Shown piece by piece: positions 1-12,800 of a stretch of DNA of 64,000 nucleotides; position 1 is the first letter of the stretch; the number at the start of each line of letters is the position of its first letter. Origin of the DNA: Hericium rajendrae (lineage: Eukaryota; Basidiomycota; Agaricomycetes; Russulales; Hericiaceae). The stretch covers positions 1,736,001-1,800,000 of the forward strand of contig CM065888.1 of NCBI GenBank assembly GCA_033439255.1, read 5' to 3'. Below the pieces are notes generated by a model. The model did no database searches. It was given only the letters and a program-made list of their open reading frames with translations, and was not told the DNA's origin. The translations under genes were made by a program, and so were the position numbers.

Positions 1-738
1 GAATACATCAGCTGGAAGGAGTATGTAACAAATCTGTGTACACCGAGGTACAGCAGGTGGCAAGGTCTAGGGCAGAACCTATGGGAAGTTGGGCTGTGTA
101 GTGTACATCGATGCAATGTTATTTGTGAGTGATCGTGTACACAAGTTTCAATGGATGCAAATGAATACGCACGACAACGAGACAGAGGCACATATGATGG
201 ACGACAAAAAGCGTCGATCGAGCTTGTGGTCGTGGAGAGCGTACACCGATTTCCACCATGCTGCATTGGGGTGCATTGATGCCGATAACCCGCTGAAAAT
301 CAGGACTCACTAATGTGCCCGAGTGCGTCACAATGGTCAGGAATGTACATGGATATACATGGAGCATCACGGATGGACAAGCGTGAAGGCCAATGAGCCG
401 CAATTCCCATAGACGTGCATAGATTATCATGGAGGCACACCGATGATCAGAGAAGGACACAGGTGAGAATTGTTGCTCATACGGGCCCAGGGGTCTCAGC
501 GGAAGTCTAAATCTACTTTTGTCCTGTAAACACCATCATAGATCGGCACAGTGATTGCAAGATTGTTGAAATGTTGCTATGTCGGCTAAGTATTTCGGTT
601 GTTGCCGGGCCCGCTTAGCCTGCACAATTGAACGCGGCCACGTCCAAGTCTTTCTCTTCTCTACCATCTGTCAACAAATTCGCGGGCATATCTTCCTAGG
701 GATCCTGACGACCGTATCTCTAGCTATCGGACAGATAC
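1..738. other. Intergenic, no gene recognised
   Basis: Short open frames occur on both strands but none shows family motifs or a convincing exon chain. The last 100 bases presumably hold the promoter and 5' leader of the F-box gene that starts at 739. Confidence 0.6.
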
Positions 739-2892
739 ATGAGTAAAGAACGGAACAAGGACGGCCGCTTTGATAGGTACGTCACTTCGTATTAACACGA
801 ATCCATTGCGCCGCTCACTAAATTCAACTTCAGCATCAGCTATACAGACATTGCAAAGCAGCATCTGGAGCGACTTTCGCACCTCACGGCTTTCAGCGAT
901 GCTGCCGTGGTCGACGAGGCGCAATCCTTCATGGACGCCGAGATGGCCAACTTGCATGACGCGCTGCTCCTGATTCGAGCGCGTCGCAATGCTATCAGCC
1001 GCATCTCGCGTCTTCCGGCCGAGATACTGTCATATATTTTCAGATTCTCGGCGGATATCCAGGATACACCTGACGCAGATGTAGAGTCGGAGTCGTCGGA
1101 TGACGGCGAGGTCGTCTCGGATTCTGACAACGATGTCATGGAGGACTCGGATTATGCCTCCGATGATGAGGAAGAATACTCTGAGCAGTCGTCTTTGTCT
1201 TCGGATTGCGAGAACGAGAGCGGAAGCACCTCGAGAGTGGAACGTGATGTCCTAAGTGAGCGACTGTGCACCCCTCGACCTGTATCTGTGGACAGCTACT
1301 AAGTACCTAGTGCTTTGATAGGAGGTTGGCTATGCATCTTGCATGTCTGTCGCCGTTGGCGTCAAATCGCTCTGGAAGACATAGGTCTGTGGACGAGGAT
1401 CACATACAATACCACCCCGCGCTGGCTTGAGGCAATTCTCGCCCGTGCGCAGACGATGTCCCTCGTCGTGCACCGCGAGCTTTCCGACCATTCGCATAAG
1501 CGCGAGTTGACCCTCATCGGCGAGCACCTTTCGCACATCAAAGATCTGACGCTCATCGGTTCCGCCGACAATCTGGCATTCGCCACGCGCAAGAGGCTGA
1601 ACAACCCCGCCCCGATCTTAGAATCGCTGACGGTCACGGTACTCCCCGGCACGCTCGATGATGAAATTACGGTCATCGCGGCTCTTCCAGCGAACATTTT
1701 CGCCAAGACCGCACCCAAGCTGCATCGCATATGTCTCCACAATTGTCACTTTCATTGGGAATCTCCGCTCCTCACCGATCGCATCATCGACTTCCATCTA
1801 ACGTACTCTGGGCTTCCCAATCGATACGTAGGCCCAAGCCGGCGCAACGAGGCAAATTGGATGACATCCTTTCGTTTTGAGCCGTCGCGAGATCAGCTGC
1901 TCACGTCGCTCAGGAGGATGCCTGCCTTGCGGCATTTGGCTCTTCGGCGCTGTATCTGTGGTCCACCGCGGGATGAAGAGGGCGAGGAGTTACCCGAGGA
2001 CCCCGGAGTGGTAGAGTTCGAATCTTTGGAGTCTCTCGAGCTCAACGGCTGGTTGGTCGGCGTGGTTGAGTATATGACCCACATCCGGATGCCGTCTACC
2101 ACCTCGGTCACACTGTCAGGCCTTGCATTTAGCGATCCTGACGAGCTCGTCACACCCCTGTCGACATACATCAGGATTCTCAGTGCTTCAGGTGACTTCC
2201 CGGCCATGGCTGTCTCATTCGTGGACTCTACCCAGGCAGTAAGAGTTCAGCTTTGGAGGGACTGTGTTACCGACCGCGATACTCCCAATATTCCCAGTCC
2301 CGAGAACCAGCGCCCCGCGCTCTCGATCGAGCTCGGGTGGCCTCGTACATCCAAGGTCAACCCATTCACGCAACTGAGGAGTCTTTGCAAGGCCCTCCCT
2401 CTGGACACCTTGAAAGTGCTCTCCATCCGCTTCATGTACGCCCACACAGCGGACTCAGAGTACGGCTTTCTCGCAAACAGATGGCCGTACCTGTTCAAGC
2501 GCTGCATCGCTGTCGAACATCTGATCGTCAACAGCCAAGCTGCAGAATGGATATCTGCCGAACTGATCATGCATGTCGACACGGATGCCGAGCGTGCGAC
2601 GTGGCATGAGAAGTCCTCGCATGCGTTGTTCGGCAGCTTGAGAGTGCTTTCGATTGATTTTGTCAGGCTGGGGGAAGAGGGGACGCTGACCCAGAGCTTC
2701 TTGGAGAGTTTGCCGCGTAATCTGGCTGTAAGGAGAGATGCTGGGCTTGGGCTGTCCAGATTTCAGGTTGGTCGGTGTCGGAATGTGGAGCAGTGGAGGA
2801 AGATATTGGGTAGAGTGGTGGATGTGGGTGCTCTACCGGAGCAAACCTACTTTTGCGAGGATCCATTTTGGGCTGCATCTCTCAGCTTTTAA
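739..2892 (+). CDS. F-box-like protein (basidiomycete expanded family)
   Basis: Predicted exons are 739-776, 834-1255 and 1322-2892, which join in frame to give about 676 residues. The start is the ATG at 739; both introns (57 and 66 bases) have GT donors and AG acceptors and keep the frame. An F-box-like core LPAEILSYIF follows a short helical N-terminus. It is followed by a long Asp/Glu/Ser-rich acidic stretch, then the HVCRRWR and GLWTRITY block typical of agaricomycete F-box proteins, then an LRR-like C-terminal region. By family knowledge it would be a substrate receptor of an SCF ubiquitin ligase; the substrate cannot be inferred. It is homologous to the minus-strand gene at 19.3-21.2 kb, which lacks the long acidic insert. 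The in-frame stop at 1300 lies inside the second intron, so it is not a truncation. Confidence 0.85.
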
Positions 2893-3134
2893 TATTTACA
2901 TCTATGCAAGAATTTATCTACTACCTAACACTCCTCACAAATTGAAGTTCGAATGAATTTCGGGCGCAAGATATGGGCGCGCTCCATCACGTGACTAGAA
3001 ATATCGACCAGCGCCCGGATCCGAGGCAAGCGCCCACTCGCATCCACTTGGTTCAACACAGTCACCATAGAATTCGCAGTACACTTTCCTAGGAGGTCCT
3101 CCGTATTCACTGGTAACACTTAACAAGACACATT

Positions 3135-5047
3135 ATGTCCCGCAGTGCGAGCTCGAGCTCGCGCCCGGCCAAGCGACGTCGCACACAACAAGTCGTGTCG
3201 TTTGGAGCTCCATCCGACGCCGACTCGCCGACGGCTCAAGTCAACGTGCCGTCGTCCACAGGGCTCTCCATGCGGGACGTGCCCGATGCACAAGTCCCCC
3301 CTCTGACCGTCCTTTGCGCCCGCGTGTTCGCGATACACTTCGCCAGGCTTTCGCGGAACCGCACGTTCTGGGAGCCGCGGAACCCCAAGCAATGGCGCCA
3401 CATCAGCGACTGGCTCAAGGCGCTGCCGGACAGCGTCGTTCCGCGGCTGTTCGCGACGCTGCGGCAGCGGTGTCCTCAGCTCCTGTCGCACGAGCTAGTG
3501 AAAGAAGTACGCGCGCACAGCTCGTATGTGGGTCGGCTCTGATGGGATTGCTGCTAGCATTTCCTGCGCGGCGAGAGCATCATGCTGTCGCCCGATCTGG
3601 GGGGCGAGAAGCCGGTAAATAAATACACGGTCGGCGCTATCGTCGAATGTGCGCCGAATGTGCAGACCCTCGAATTGCTGGGTTTTGACAAGATTTTGGA
3701 CGCCAGTTTCGCGGCTATCGTATCGCGACTGTGGTCATTGCGAGTGTTGAACCTGCGGTGATGCCGTCTCCCGTTTGTTCGACCTCTTTCTCTGATCCAC
3801 TTTGACAGCGGGTGTACGAAGGTGGGCGCGAGAACGGTCGAGGCAGCAAGCCGGCACTGTCCTGAGCTCGTTAGCCTCAACCTCAATTACACATCCGTGC
3901 CGCCCATCGCGCTAGCACCGCTCCTCAACACCCACCGTGCGTCATTAGAAATACTAAAGCTCGCGGGGCTGCCAAATTGGGTACGCTTTCCTTCACTGCT
4001 GTCTGCCGATGATCCTAAAGCCCGCCAAGACGGACGCCGCGTTCGCGAAGCTGCTCAACGCGCTCCCCGATAAGGACACCTTCGAGCTCCCCGCACTCTG
4101 CACTCTCAAGCTGCGCGAGAGCTCGCTCTCCGACGCCTCCGTACATGCGTTCCTCTCCTTCTGTCCGCACCTTGCGCGCCTCGACCTCTCGTTCACGGGC
4201 GTGCGCCACCCGCCAGCCATCATCCCCCCGCTCGAGAAGCTCGCGCTGACGTCGACCGCCATCTCCGCGCACGAGCTCCTGTTGGTTGTCGAGAACCTCC
4301 CGCACTTACGCACGCTCAACGTCGGCGCGCTAGGTGGCGGGCAGGGCAAGGCGGCCGCGATCGGGAACCCGACGGCAATGACGATGAACGACGATTTTTT
4401 GCGCAGTCTCACTGATATTCTGGCGACGAGAGAGCAGCTGCATACGATCAACCTCGTTGGGAACACGAAGCTTGGGCTTGGGAGCAAGCGGGATCGGGCG
4501 CTCGCTGAGTTCGTCAGTCGCGTCGGTCGGCGGTTGAAGGTAGCTGTTGTTGTCGGTTGCAGTGCAGCGATGGCTACTAATCTTTGTATGTGTCTCAGAC
4601 ACTGAATCTCGCGGGGATAACGGCGCTGCAGTCATCTGATCTGGAAGGACTGTCCGGAGATCCATTATCCAACGACCCAGTATCTGAAGAAGATGCGCCC
4701 GTGCTCGAGGATCTGAACCTCAACAACACAAAAGTGGACGACAGCGCTGCCACGTACATCGCGCACTGCGCGTCGCTGAGATCTTTGGAAGTTGCGGGAA
4801 CGAAGATGTCCAGTCAGTCGCGACTTAAGTCGGTGTATGCTGAGGCTGAATGATGGTTCGTGTAGGTGACGGCTTGTTTGCCATCGTGGATGCATGCCCG
4901 CGGCTTGCGAAGCTGGATCTGACGAGTTGTCGGGGTGTTCCTGTGGTGGAGCGTCGGCGGTTCTTCGAGGTGCGTAGCTTGAGAATCGCCGCTGAAGCCG
5001 ATCTCACGTACAATCAGGTTTACGAGAAAGTTCGTGGAGGGGGTTGA
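3135..5047 (+). CDS. Leucine-rich-repeat (RNI-like) protein, function unknown
   Basis: The gene begins at ATG 3135 with a Ser-rich N-terminus carrying a basic PAKRRR patch, a possible nuclear localisation signal. Exons read as 3135-3506, 3558-3757, 3809-3980, 4030-4539 and about 4599-4812, then a further exon from about 4866 to 4969, with the end at 5047 after a 48-base in-frame intron. The protein is a run of leucine-rich repeats of the RNI/AMN1 type, for example VQTLELLGF, LVSLNLNYT, LARLDLSFT, LHTINLVGN, LEDLNLNNT and LAKLDLTSC. Such solenoids bind other proteins; no catalytic domain is visible and no F-box was found. The donor of the fifth intron is GTCAGT. It lies tail to tail with the xyloglucanase gene, with about 170 bases between the stop codons. 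Confidence 0.8.
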
Positions 5048-5214
5048 ACATAGGCTTTGTTGGCGGCGGCGGCCCTGATGCATCACACCAAAATGTGTAA
5101 ACCCAACGTCGGATTTTTTATTCTGTATTTATACAATGCTGCCGTTCTTTCCTTCCAGTCTATCATACGGATCTACGCCGGAATGCATTGCGAATAGTCT
5201 GCAACAGATGGACG

Positions 5215-8200
5215 TCAGTTTGTGAAGTAGACAATCGGATCAAGCGACGCACAGGGGTTGCTGACCGTACAGGTATACCCTTGCGTACACACTGTCGCAC
5301 CCGTCCAGCCTTGGCCTGTGGAGAGAGGTTAAGTCAAGTCACAACAAAGATGTATGTACTGCTTACCGCCACACTGTCCCCATGCTTCCTGCGTCTGGGC
5401 AGGGGCAGCAGACGTTGTGGTGGATGTACCGCGCGACGAGCTTGACGCGGATGACGATGACGCCGGGTGCGACGCCGTGCTGCTGACCGGGGGTGCCGAA
5501 GACGTGGGAGGAGCGGCGCCCGCGGCATCACCATAGAAGATGCCGCGCCCGTTGGTCCCAATATACACCCTGCATAAATCTCAGCATGTGCTAGAGTCGC
5601 CGACATGCGCACTCACCGTCCGTAAATCCTAGGGTCAGCAGTAAGCACATTCGCGCTTGCAGACCCGAACCCGTGCGCCGCGTCGTTGATCTGGACCCAG
5701 CTCGCGCCGGCGTCGTCGCTTCTGAAGTAGCCGACGCCGCCGATGTTGGCAGCCGCGAACAGCGCGGGGTAGCCGCCGCTCTTTGCAGGCGCACCGAGCG
5801 CGATCGCCCATGCCTGGCTCACGCCGGGTACGGCGGTAAATGAGCTTCCCGAGTCCGTGGAGTGAAAGATGCCCTTGTCGGTCGAGACCCAGACGTCACT
5901 GGTCGTGTTCGGGTGCACGACGATCTTAACTGGAGACGTCGAGGCGCCGAGGCTGCCCGCCGCCGCGAAGGTCTGCCCGCCGTCGGTAGAGAGGTAGAAC
6001 TTGGCGCCGGAGGCGCCGTAGAAGATAGAGTTGTTCTTCTTGTCGGAGGCGATGGCGGCATCGGAGGGCAGCGAGGGGACGACGGTGAAGGGGTTAGTGT
6101 ATTGGGAGACTTGGACGCCGTTGCCGCTGGTGCGCCAGAGGACGGTGTCGCCGTCGGCGGAGAGGGCGACTTTGCCTCCGTTTACGTTGTCTGCGGCGCC
6201 GTAGTCCTCCGACCTGTGAGAGTTACGGTTGACGTTGACAACTGAGATTCGAGACGATGAACTTACCAGGTATTGCCTGAGTCCGTCGACAGAGCAACCT
6301 GTTTCCCTTGGGACCTGGATAATCCTTTGTCGGTGCGCGAGATAAGATCAGTAACAAAAGGCATACCCATCACTCGTTGTCCCAATGCGAACAATGTTCG
6401 TCGGCTTGTTGCCAGCAAAGTCGAGGTCGGCAGTCGTTGACCACGAAGGGTTCGTGAACTCCGTTTCCGGCGCCTTGTTCAGGTCGGTGTGCACGAATCC
6501 TGGAGACGTTTGTTAACAAATTAATCTGTCATGTACTGAGACAATTCACCTCCGTCATCGCCCACAGCGGAGATAAGGCTGGGACCAGTGGGAGGCGATA
6601 TCAGACCCTGAACCGACGTCTCCTCGATGCCATCCGCCAAAGACTTCAGAGTGATGTTCCCGACCGTGTCCCACGTCGTAAGATCGTGCCCACCGAGGAT
6701 TGTGGCGCCCGTCCCGTAGAGCCAGTGGTCCGAGTCGAAGGGATCGATGGATAGTCCTTCCATCATCCAGCCGATCTGCAATGTCCCAAGGTCCGTGGTG
6801 GTGCTGTCTGGTCCCAACCACGGCGCGAGGGAATCGTCGTACGCGTACCACTTGTAGATCGTAGGATAGTCTCCCCACGTCCAGAGCTGTTTCCATGTCG
6901 CACCGCCGTCTGTCGAACGGAAGATCTGGCCATCAGGCCACCTTGCATGGGTGTGAGCAGTGCTCCAGACGCTGCCGAGCGAGGAAAACGGACGAACCAG
7001 GAGTTCAGCGCGGCTGCCACGATGGTGCCAGGCTTCTGCAGATCGACGGCAAGACCGCCGAAGCCGAAGTACAGGTCACTTCCCGAGACGGGAGTGATAT
7101 CCGTCCATGTTCCAGACGAGATATTGTATTTGGCGAGGGCGCCATTGGTCCCGTCATACGGACCAGCTCCGTCAGAGTAGGATATGTAGAGCGACTGCTC
7201 CGCGGGCGACAGAACACCTTTGTGAGGGAAGAACGTGGTGTTCTGTCCAGGTACGGCCGTCCCTAAGATATATTTGTAAGAGAGCATCGGAGGAAAAAGA
7301 GAGTGGGGCTCACAGCTCGACCCAGCGTCCTGGGAGACAAAGATGTTATCGGTCGCGTTGCTTACGACTCCGACAAAGATGCGCTGCGTCGCTGTGCCAG
7401 AAGAACCTGACGTCGAATCGAATGTGACCCAGGCAACACCAATCTTGTCATTGTTTAATCCTGATGTATCAGTGGGATCGGGGATATATGTTCCTAAGGA
7501 CCAAATGCATCAGAAGCAGGATGAGTTATGATGATCGAAACAAGTTTCACCGGTATTCGGTAGCCCTTTGACCTGAGTCCAGGTGGCACCATAGTCTGTC
7601 GACTTCCAAAGGCCGTTACCGCTTCGTGCCCCGAAGAACAAGATATTGTTGCTGTGGGGATCGATAGCAAGGCGCTGATACGGGGTGTCAGTCCTCGTCA
7701 GTTCAACTCCAATATCGTGGACTTACTTCTCCTATTCCCCGACCGGGCATATTGCCACCGACTTTGAAAGGCAGCTCGGAAGCCGTCCACGTCGACCCGT
7801 AGTCCTGCGAGGCCAGGATGTGTCCGTTGTTTGGGTCCCATGAGTTGGTGTACATTCCCGTCGCCTGAATAATGCTCAGCCGTCTAGTGACTAGGGAAAT
7901 TGAGATGTGCTCACCAAGTATACCCGCTTGGTATCGACAGGGTCCGTGGCGAGCGCATCGATGCCCCAGTAATCCCAAGTGGTGTCATTGGCGAAGTCGA
8001 CAAGCGGGGTCCAGGTGTCATCAGAGTTCAGCTTGTACGCACCACCGATGTCCGTTCGCGCGTACGCCAGGCCCTTCTCGGACGGGTTGAACACGATGTT
8101 CGGGACGAAGCCGCCGCCGCCGCCGATCTTGACGTTCTTCCACGTGTAGGCCTGCGACGCGACAGCGAGAGCTGCTGGGGCGCCAAATAAGACCAAACCG

Positions 8201-8232
8201 CATAGCGCGGTCCATTTTGAAGTGAGAAGCAT
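5215..8232 (-). CDS. Secreted GH74 xyloglucanase with C-terminal CBM1
   Basis: The start ATG at 8232 opens a signal peptide that ends in AALA, followed by the GH74 beginning (TWKNVKIGGGGGFVPNIVFN and ARTDIGGAY). About nine short introns separate exons that carry the repeated beta-propeller blades: LYGTGATILGG, SAVGDDGG, SWVQINDAAHGFG, and IGTNGRGIFYGD at the domain end. The Asp residues in ARTDIGG and SAVGD sit where the GH74 catalytic acids are known to lie. A Ser/Thr/Ala/Pro linker leads to a CBM1 (WGQCGG, then GQGWTGATVC). The enzyme should cut xyloglucan outside the cell, with the CBM1 anchoring it to cellulose. The CBM1 ends CTVSNPCASLD instead of the usual NPYYSQC, so the fourth cysteine is displaced. 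One intron donor is the less usual GTTCGT near 6998. The family call is firm; endo versus chain-end mode is not decided. Confidence 0.93.
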
Positions 8233-9033
8233 GCTGTACAAACGACCTTGCTGGCGAAGGACGTGTCGGTTCTTATAAGCGCTATGGGAAGCCATTGCGG
8301 ACGATGCAGGCGGTACGGAGATTTCTCCTTCAAGTCCGAGATATTCGCGCGGCCTGCGTTGGCTCACCGAAAAACTTGCGAACCTGGCGACGGATCGGCA
8401 TAGTCCAGAGTCGTGCTGCTCAAGAGCAAAGCTTACCAAACGTGTTGTAGAGATTGCACCGAGATTTCTGGCCGGCGTCCATGAGGAGCGTATGGACAAG
8501 GAACACCAAGCAGGTCCATTGATCGCGCTTTACCAATGAACGTTGCAAAAATGTGCCTTTTGCATGGGACGCAAGGGGCGCAACGGCCTCCGTTCCAGAA
8601 ACAGGATCCAATAGATTCCGCTTCGTCCGTCGAAGAACAAGACAACGAGAACGACACGTCAGCAGTCAAGCCCCGTGCTGTACGTGCTGTCTGCCGGCCT
8701 AAAACTTCGGGGATTTGTCTATCGATGCAATCGCCATCAAGCGCAAAATGAGAATGATTCGGACATGCAGAAGCTACTAACGATGTGAGCCATAAGAGAA
8801 GTCGTACCACATCATCAGCTTTGATGTGCATGTGCCGCTGAACTGCTAATTGCAAGTGTCAGTTGTTCAAGATAGACGGTGAGGCCTTTCCTTTAGCTGT
8901 AAGCACATGCCTGTTTAGCGTACCCTCTAGCTCTCATGAGCATAGAGTGAAGAGAAAGTTGCGAGCGGCAGCGCAGGTCATCGGGCGTTACAATGAACTG
9001 CAATATATATTGATTAGAAATCCAACTAATAAA
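8233..9033. other. Intergenic, promoter side of the xyloglucanase gene
   Basis: This stretch lies upstream of the minus-strand xyloglucanase gene and upstream of the tRNA. I see no gene here; the short open frames lack homology signals. An AT-rich ATATATATTG block sits just before the tRNA at about 9003-9012. Confidence 0.5.
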
Positions 9034-9105
9034 ACACCGATGGTGAAGCGGTTATCATGCTTGCCTTCCAAGCAAGCGGCACGGGTTCGACTCCCGTTCG
9101 GTGTA
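9034..9105 (+). tRNA. tRNA-Gly (anticodon TCC)
   Basis: A complete cloverleaf can be drawn. The 7-bp acceptor stem ACACCGA pairs with TCGGTGT, the anticodon stem CTTGC/GCAAG encloses the loop CTTCCAA with anticodon TCC, and the T arm ACGGG-TTCGACT-CCCGT is perfect. The internal RNA polymerase III promoter is intact: the A box TGGTGAAGCGG and the B box GGTTCGACTCC both match consensus. There is no intron. A T-rich stretch (TTTATTTTTA, about 9120) serves as terminator. Confidence 0.95.
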
Positions 9106-9825
9106 TGCCGTATCTCCTGATTTATTTTTAGTCGTATCGAGTCGCGACCTGTTGCCTCCCGCTAGTCATTGCAGCCAGCAATCATATTGTTCCTCTTATC
9201 ACAAATTACTGATTTGACCGTCATTCATGATTTGTTCTTTCGTGCAATCAAGGTAAGTTAAGTACGATCCTGAGGCACATGCGTGCGGGGACTAACTTGT
9301 GAATCATGGTAAGAAACATGATCTCCTGGAAGAACCTAGATCTCACCTCGGGCACATGTCCTGGACCCTCTCCAGCAGCGAAGAAGGCCACTGGTGTCGA
9401 TGCTACTGCGGAAGTTAAGTCTTGTGATACTTATTCCATGTATGCCGGTGTCTGCAGATAGAACAGGGTGGGGTTGAACCCTCTCCTCCGTCAAAGCGAA
9501 CTCGCTTCTCGATTGGGCATTGGCTTCCCGGTTGGCTAGGAAATGATAAGTATTTATTCAACCTCCCCTCGATACCTCATGTAGGCGACTTTGTCGCCGT
9601 GATACCGCTAGCAACTCCCCCTGCTTTATTGTACACGTTTGCATAGCGGTATCTGGGGTCCGGCCACGGTCCTCGAGGCGTTGCTTGGCCTCGCGTAAGT
9701 GTAACTACGTCTTGACTCGCAACTACGACTCCAAAGAACAAAGGCCATAAATTATCGCAGTGATGGAGGTCTGAGCATCTGCTCTCCCTTTTCTCCGTCA
9801 TTTCTCTTGCTTGCTAGCGAGCGCA
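9106..9825. other. Intergenic between tRNA-Gly and GCN2
   Basis: No coding signal is seen. The T-rich tRNA terminator lies at the left and the GCN2 promoter and leader at the right. Confidence 0.5.
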
Positions 9826-12800
9826 ATGGACATCGCACCTGAATCCAGTCACGAAAGACAGCAACTCGAGATTACTGCACTCAAATCTATCTACGCCGAC
9901 GATTTCCTCGAATGTCCACCACCGAAAGCGTGGAAGGTATGTCTTGCTGGAATGATGCAGTGTGCTGCTTGACAATGTGGGATCAGGGCGCTGCCAAATT
10001 ACAAGAATTTATCATTCGGGTCGCACACCCAGATACAGGACATGCATCCAAAGTCTCCTTCAATCTACACGTTATGTACGTGGCTTTCTCGTCTCAATTT
10101 GACTATGCTGATCGGCGCGCTTAGATTTCCGAAGACCTACCCTGTCCATGCCTATCCGACATTCACCATCCAACAGCCGAAGGGCCTTTCGCCGGAGGAT
10201 GTCACAAAGCTTTCGGCAGCTATCCATAGCGAGGTGAAGGTTCATCATGGCACCGAGATGGTGTTCCAGGTATGTAGCGTAGTATTTGTGACAATCCTGC
10301 CTGGCTCACCAAAAGAATTCATGACCAGATTGTCACCTTTGCGCAAGACTGGCTTGCCGCTCACATCAACCCGCCTCCCGAGGTGCAAGGTTCGCTCGCG
10401 ACGCAAATGATCAAACGCGCCTCGGATGAAGAGCGCGCCCGACAAGCCGAAGCCGCCGCCGCAGAAGCCGCCGAAACCGCACACGCGGCTGCTCTCGCAG
10501 AGGCCTTCGACGCGCAGCTGCGCCTCCACCGCCAGACCCATCCATCCCCGCGCCAGAACCGCGAACGCGCGCTCTCTGACGCTACCGAGGTCCCCGAGTC
10601 CGGCTCGCCCACTGACTCCCCTCCTGACGGTGTCGAGATCGGCGTCGAGCCCGAGCAAGAAGGCGTGCTCGTGCAGCGCTTTGAGAAAGAGGTCCAAGCA
10701 CAAGGCGTGCGCTTCCGCAGCGTTAAGCTCTTCCACGCGCGCGCCGAGTGTCTTGGCACGACGTACATCGCGACGCCGATCGCGCCCTCCCCTCCGCGGC
10801 CCGACATCGAGCTCGAGCTCTACCTCACGACGTTCCCCACGCCGTACTACCAGACTGCGCAAGGCCGCAAGAAGCTGCACCAGCTCACGGGCGAGGCGCA
10901 GCGGCTCGTCGGGCTCGACCACCCCGGCGTCGTGCGCGTCTTTGCGGTGCGCCTGAGTTTGCCGTCCGCGCAGGCAAATACGAGCATTGCGAGCGTTGTG
11001 TTCGGCGGGCGCGCGACTGCGAACGGCCCGGGCGGCGCGCCGCAGTTGGCGATTCTGACGGAACCACGCCCGTCGCTTACGCTGAAGGATGTCTTGGAGG
11101 ATTGCGAGGCATTGCGGGAGGAGCGCGCATACGTGAGTGCGATTTTGTTCCTTGCCTGGCCTAGTGTTCATTGTTCTCGCAGGACTATCTCATGCAGATA
11201 TTGAATGCCCTGCATGCGATTCATTCTCGCGATCTCGTGCATCGTGGCCTCACTGTTGAACACATCGGCCTTGCCCCGCCGGCCCCCTCGAGCAGCTCGC
11301 AAACGAAGGTCGTCAAGCTCTGCAAGCCCACGTATTGGGTCAGGCTCGTGGACCTGCACCGTTCAAATCCATTCGTGGAGGGCGATGCGGCGGCGGGTGT
11401 TGCAGGGGTGGAACTTCCTGACGGATGGTGCGTACATGTCCCTATTTGTGCCAATTTTCATGTCGGCATCCTTCCTCGTGCTGATTTTTTTTTCACCACG
11501 TCAGGGGATCGCGAGACACCATCGACTCGACTCTAATTTATACGCGCAGCCGCGACATTCACTACGTCGGCATTGTGTTCCTCCAGATGGTGCTAGGTCT
11601 CGATATTATGGAACGTTATACGGACGTGTCGGCTGCCGTCCGGGCCTGTGCGTTTTACCCTTCAGCCTTCACCGATATCCATCTGACTGTTCATCCACAG
11701 CAAACCTCCCCACTACCCTTCAGTACCATGTGCTCACCATGCTCATGCCCAAGAAGAACAATGTCTCCTGTCTCTCCCTCATTGCAGACTTGCAGAACGA
11801 CGTCGCGACACAGGGCACGGCGAGGACGCACACGCAGGCGATGTCCATTCCTACACCTGGTAAGCACGATGACCCGCCTATGGTTTCAGAGCTTGACTAT
11901 GCCCCGCGCAGGAGCGCCGCGTACGCCAGCGAAGGATCATTATGGGAGCTCTCCGGAGATGGAGTACTACCGACCGCCTCAACGCGCGCGTCAGGCGAGT
12001 CGTTGGAAGGAGGACTGGGATGAGCTGGAGCTATTGGTACGTCATGCATCGTCGTATGAGTTCTCGCACGCCTGACGGTTCGGGTTACGTTTAGGGCCGC
12101 GGTGCGTTTGGATCGGTCGTCAAGGCTCGGAATAAGGTCGACGGGCGTATATACGCTGGTACGCCTTTATGTCGCCTATCTCCGCATTTTGATCGTTGAT
12201 CTCGCGACCCACAGTCAAGAAAGTGCGTTTGCGGGCCGTGAAGCTCGACACCAAGATCCTCCGCGAGGTGAACGCCCTAAGCCGGCTCTCGCACCGCTAC
12301 ATCGTCCGCTACTTCACGACCTGGTTCGAGCTCGCGGAGCCCTCGTCCGCAGCGACGTCGACCGCCGGCTCGCGCTCCGACAGCGACAGCGACGACACGG
12401 CGTCGGGCGCGACGCCCGCGCCGCGCCGGAAGCGGCACCGCTTCAGCCTCTCGCACAAGCGCTCGAGCGGCGGCGGGTCGTCGAACGACCCGTTCACGAT
12501 CGACCTCGACGATCTGTCTGAGAGCCGCGCGTCGTCGTTTCCGAGTATCCACTTTACGGGGTCGGGGAGCCAGGAGGTGGGCGATAGCGATAATGATCCG
12601 GAGGGCGAGAGCGAGGTCGATCTGGATGGGTTGTTGGGCGGGGCGGCGGGCGCGAATGGGGGCGGGCGGAGAGGGGATGCGGCTATGAGTGTGGTGCCTA
12701 GCACGCCGGTGCCGGAGGCTATGAGGACGCTGTACATTCAGATGGTGCGTCTCTGCTGTGGAGAACATGGAGGTCGATTGACCACATTTCGTATGCAGGA

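Noticed and set aside
1300-1302. Apparent stop codon inside the first F-box gene
   Set aside because: It lies within a 66-base intron with good splice signals; removing it restores the conserved block GWLCILHVCRRW.
10245-11171. 308-codon minus-strand open frame inside GCN2
   Set aside because: It is opposite a clearly coding GCN2 exon with known domains and contains no motif of its own.
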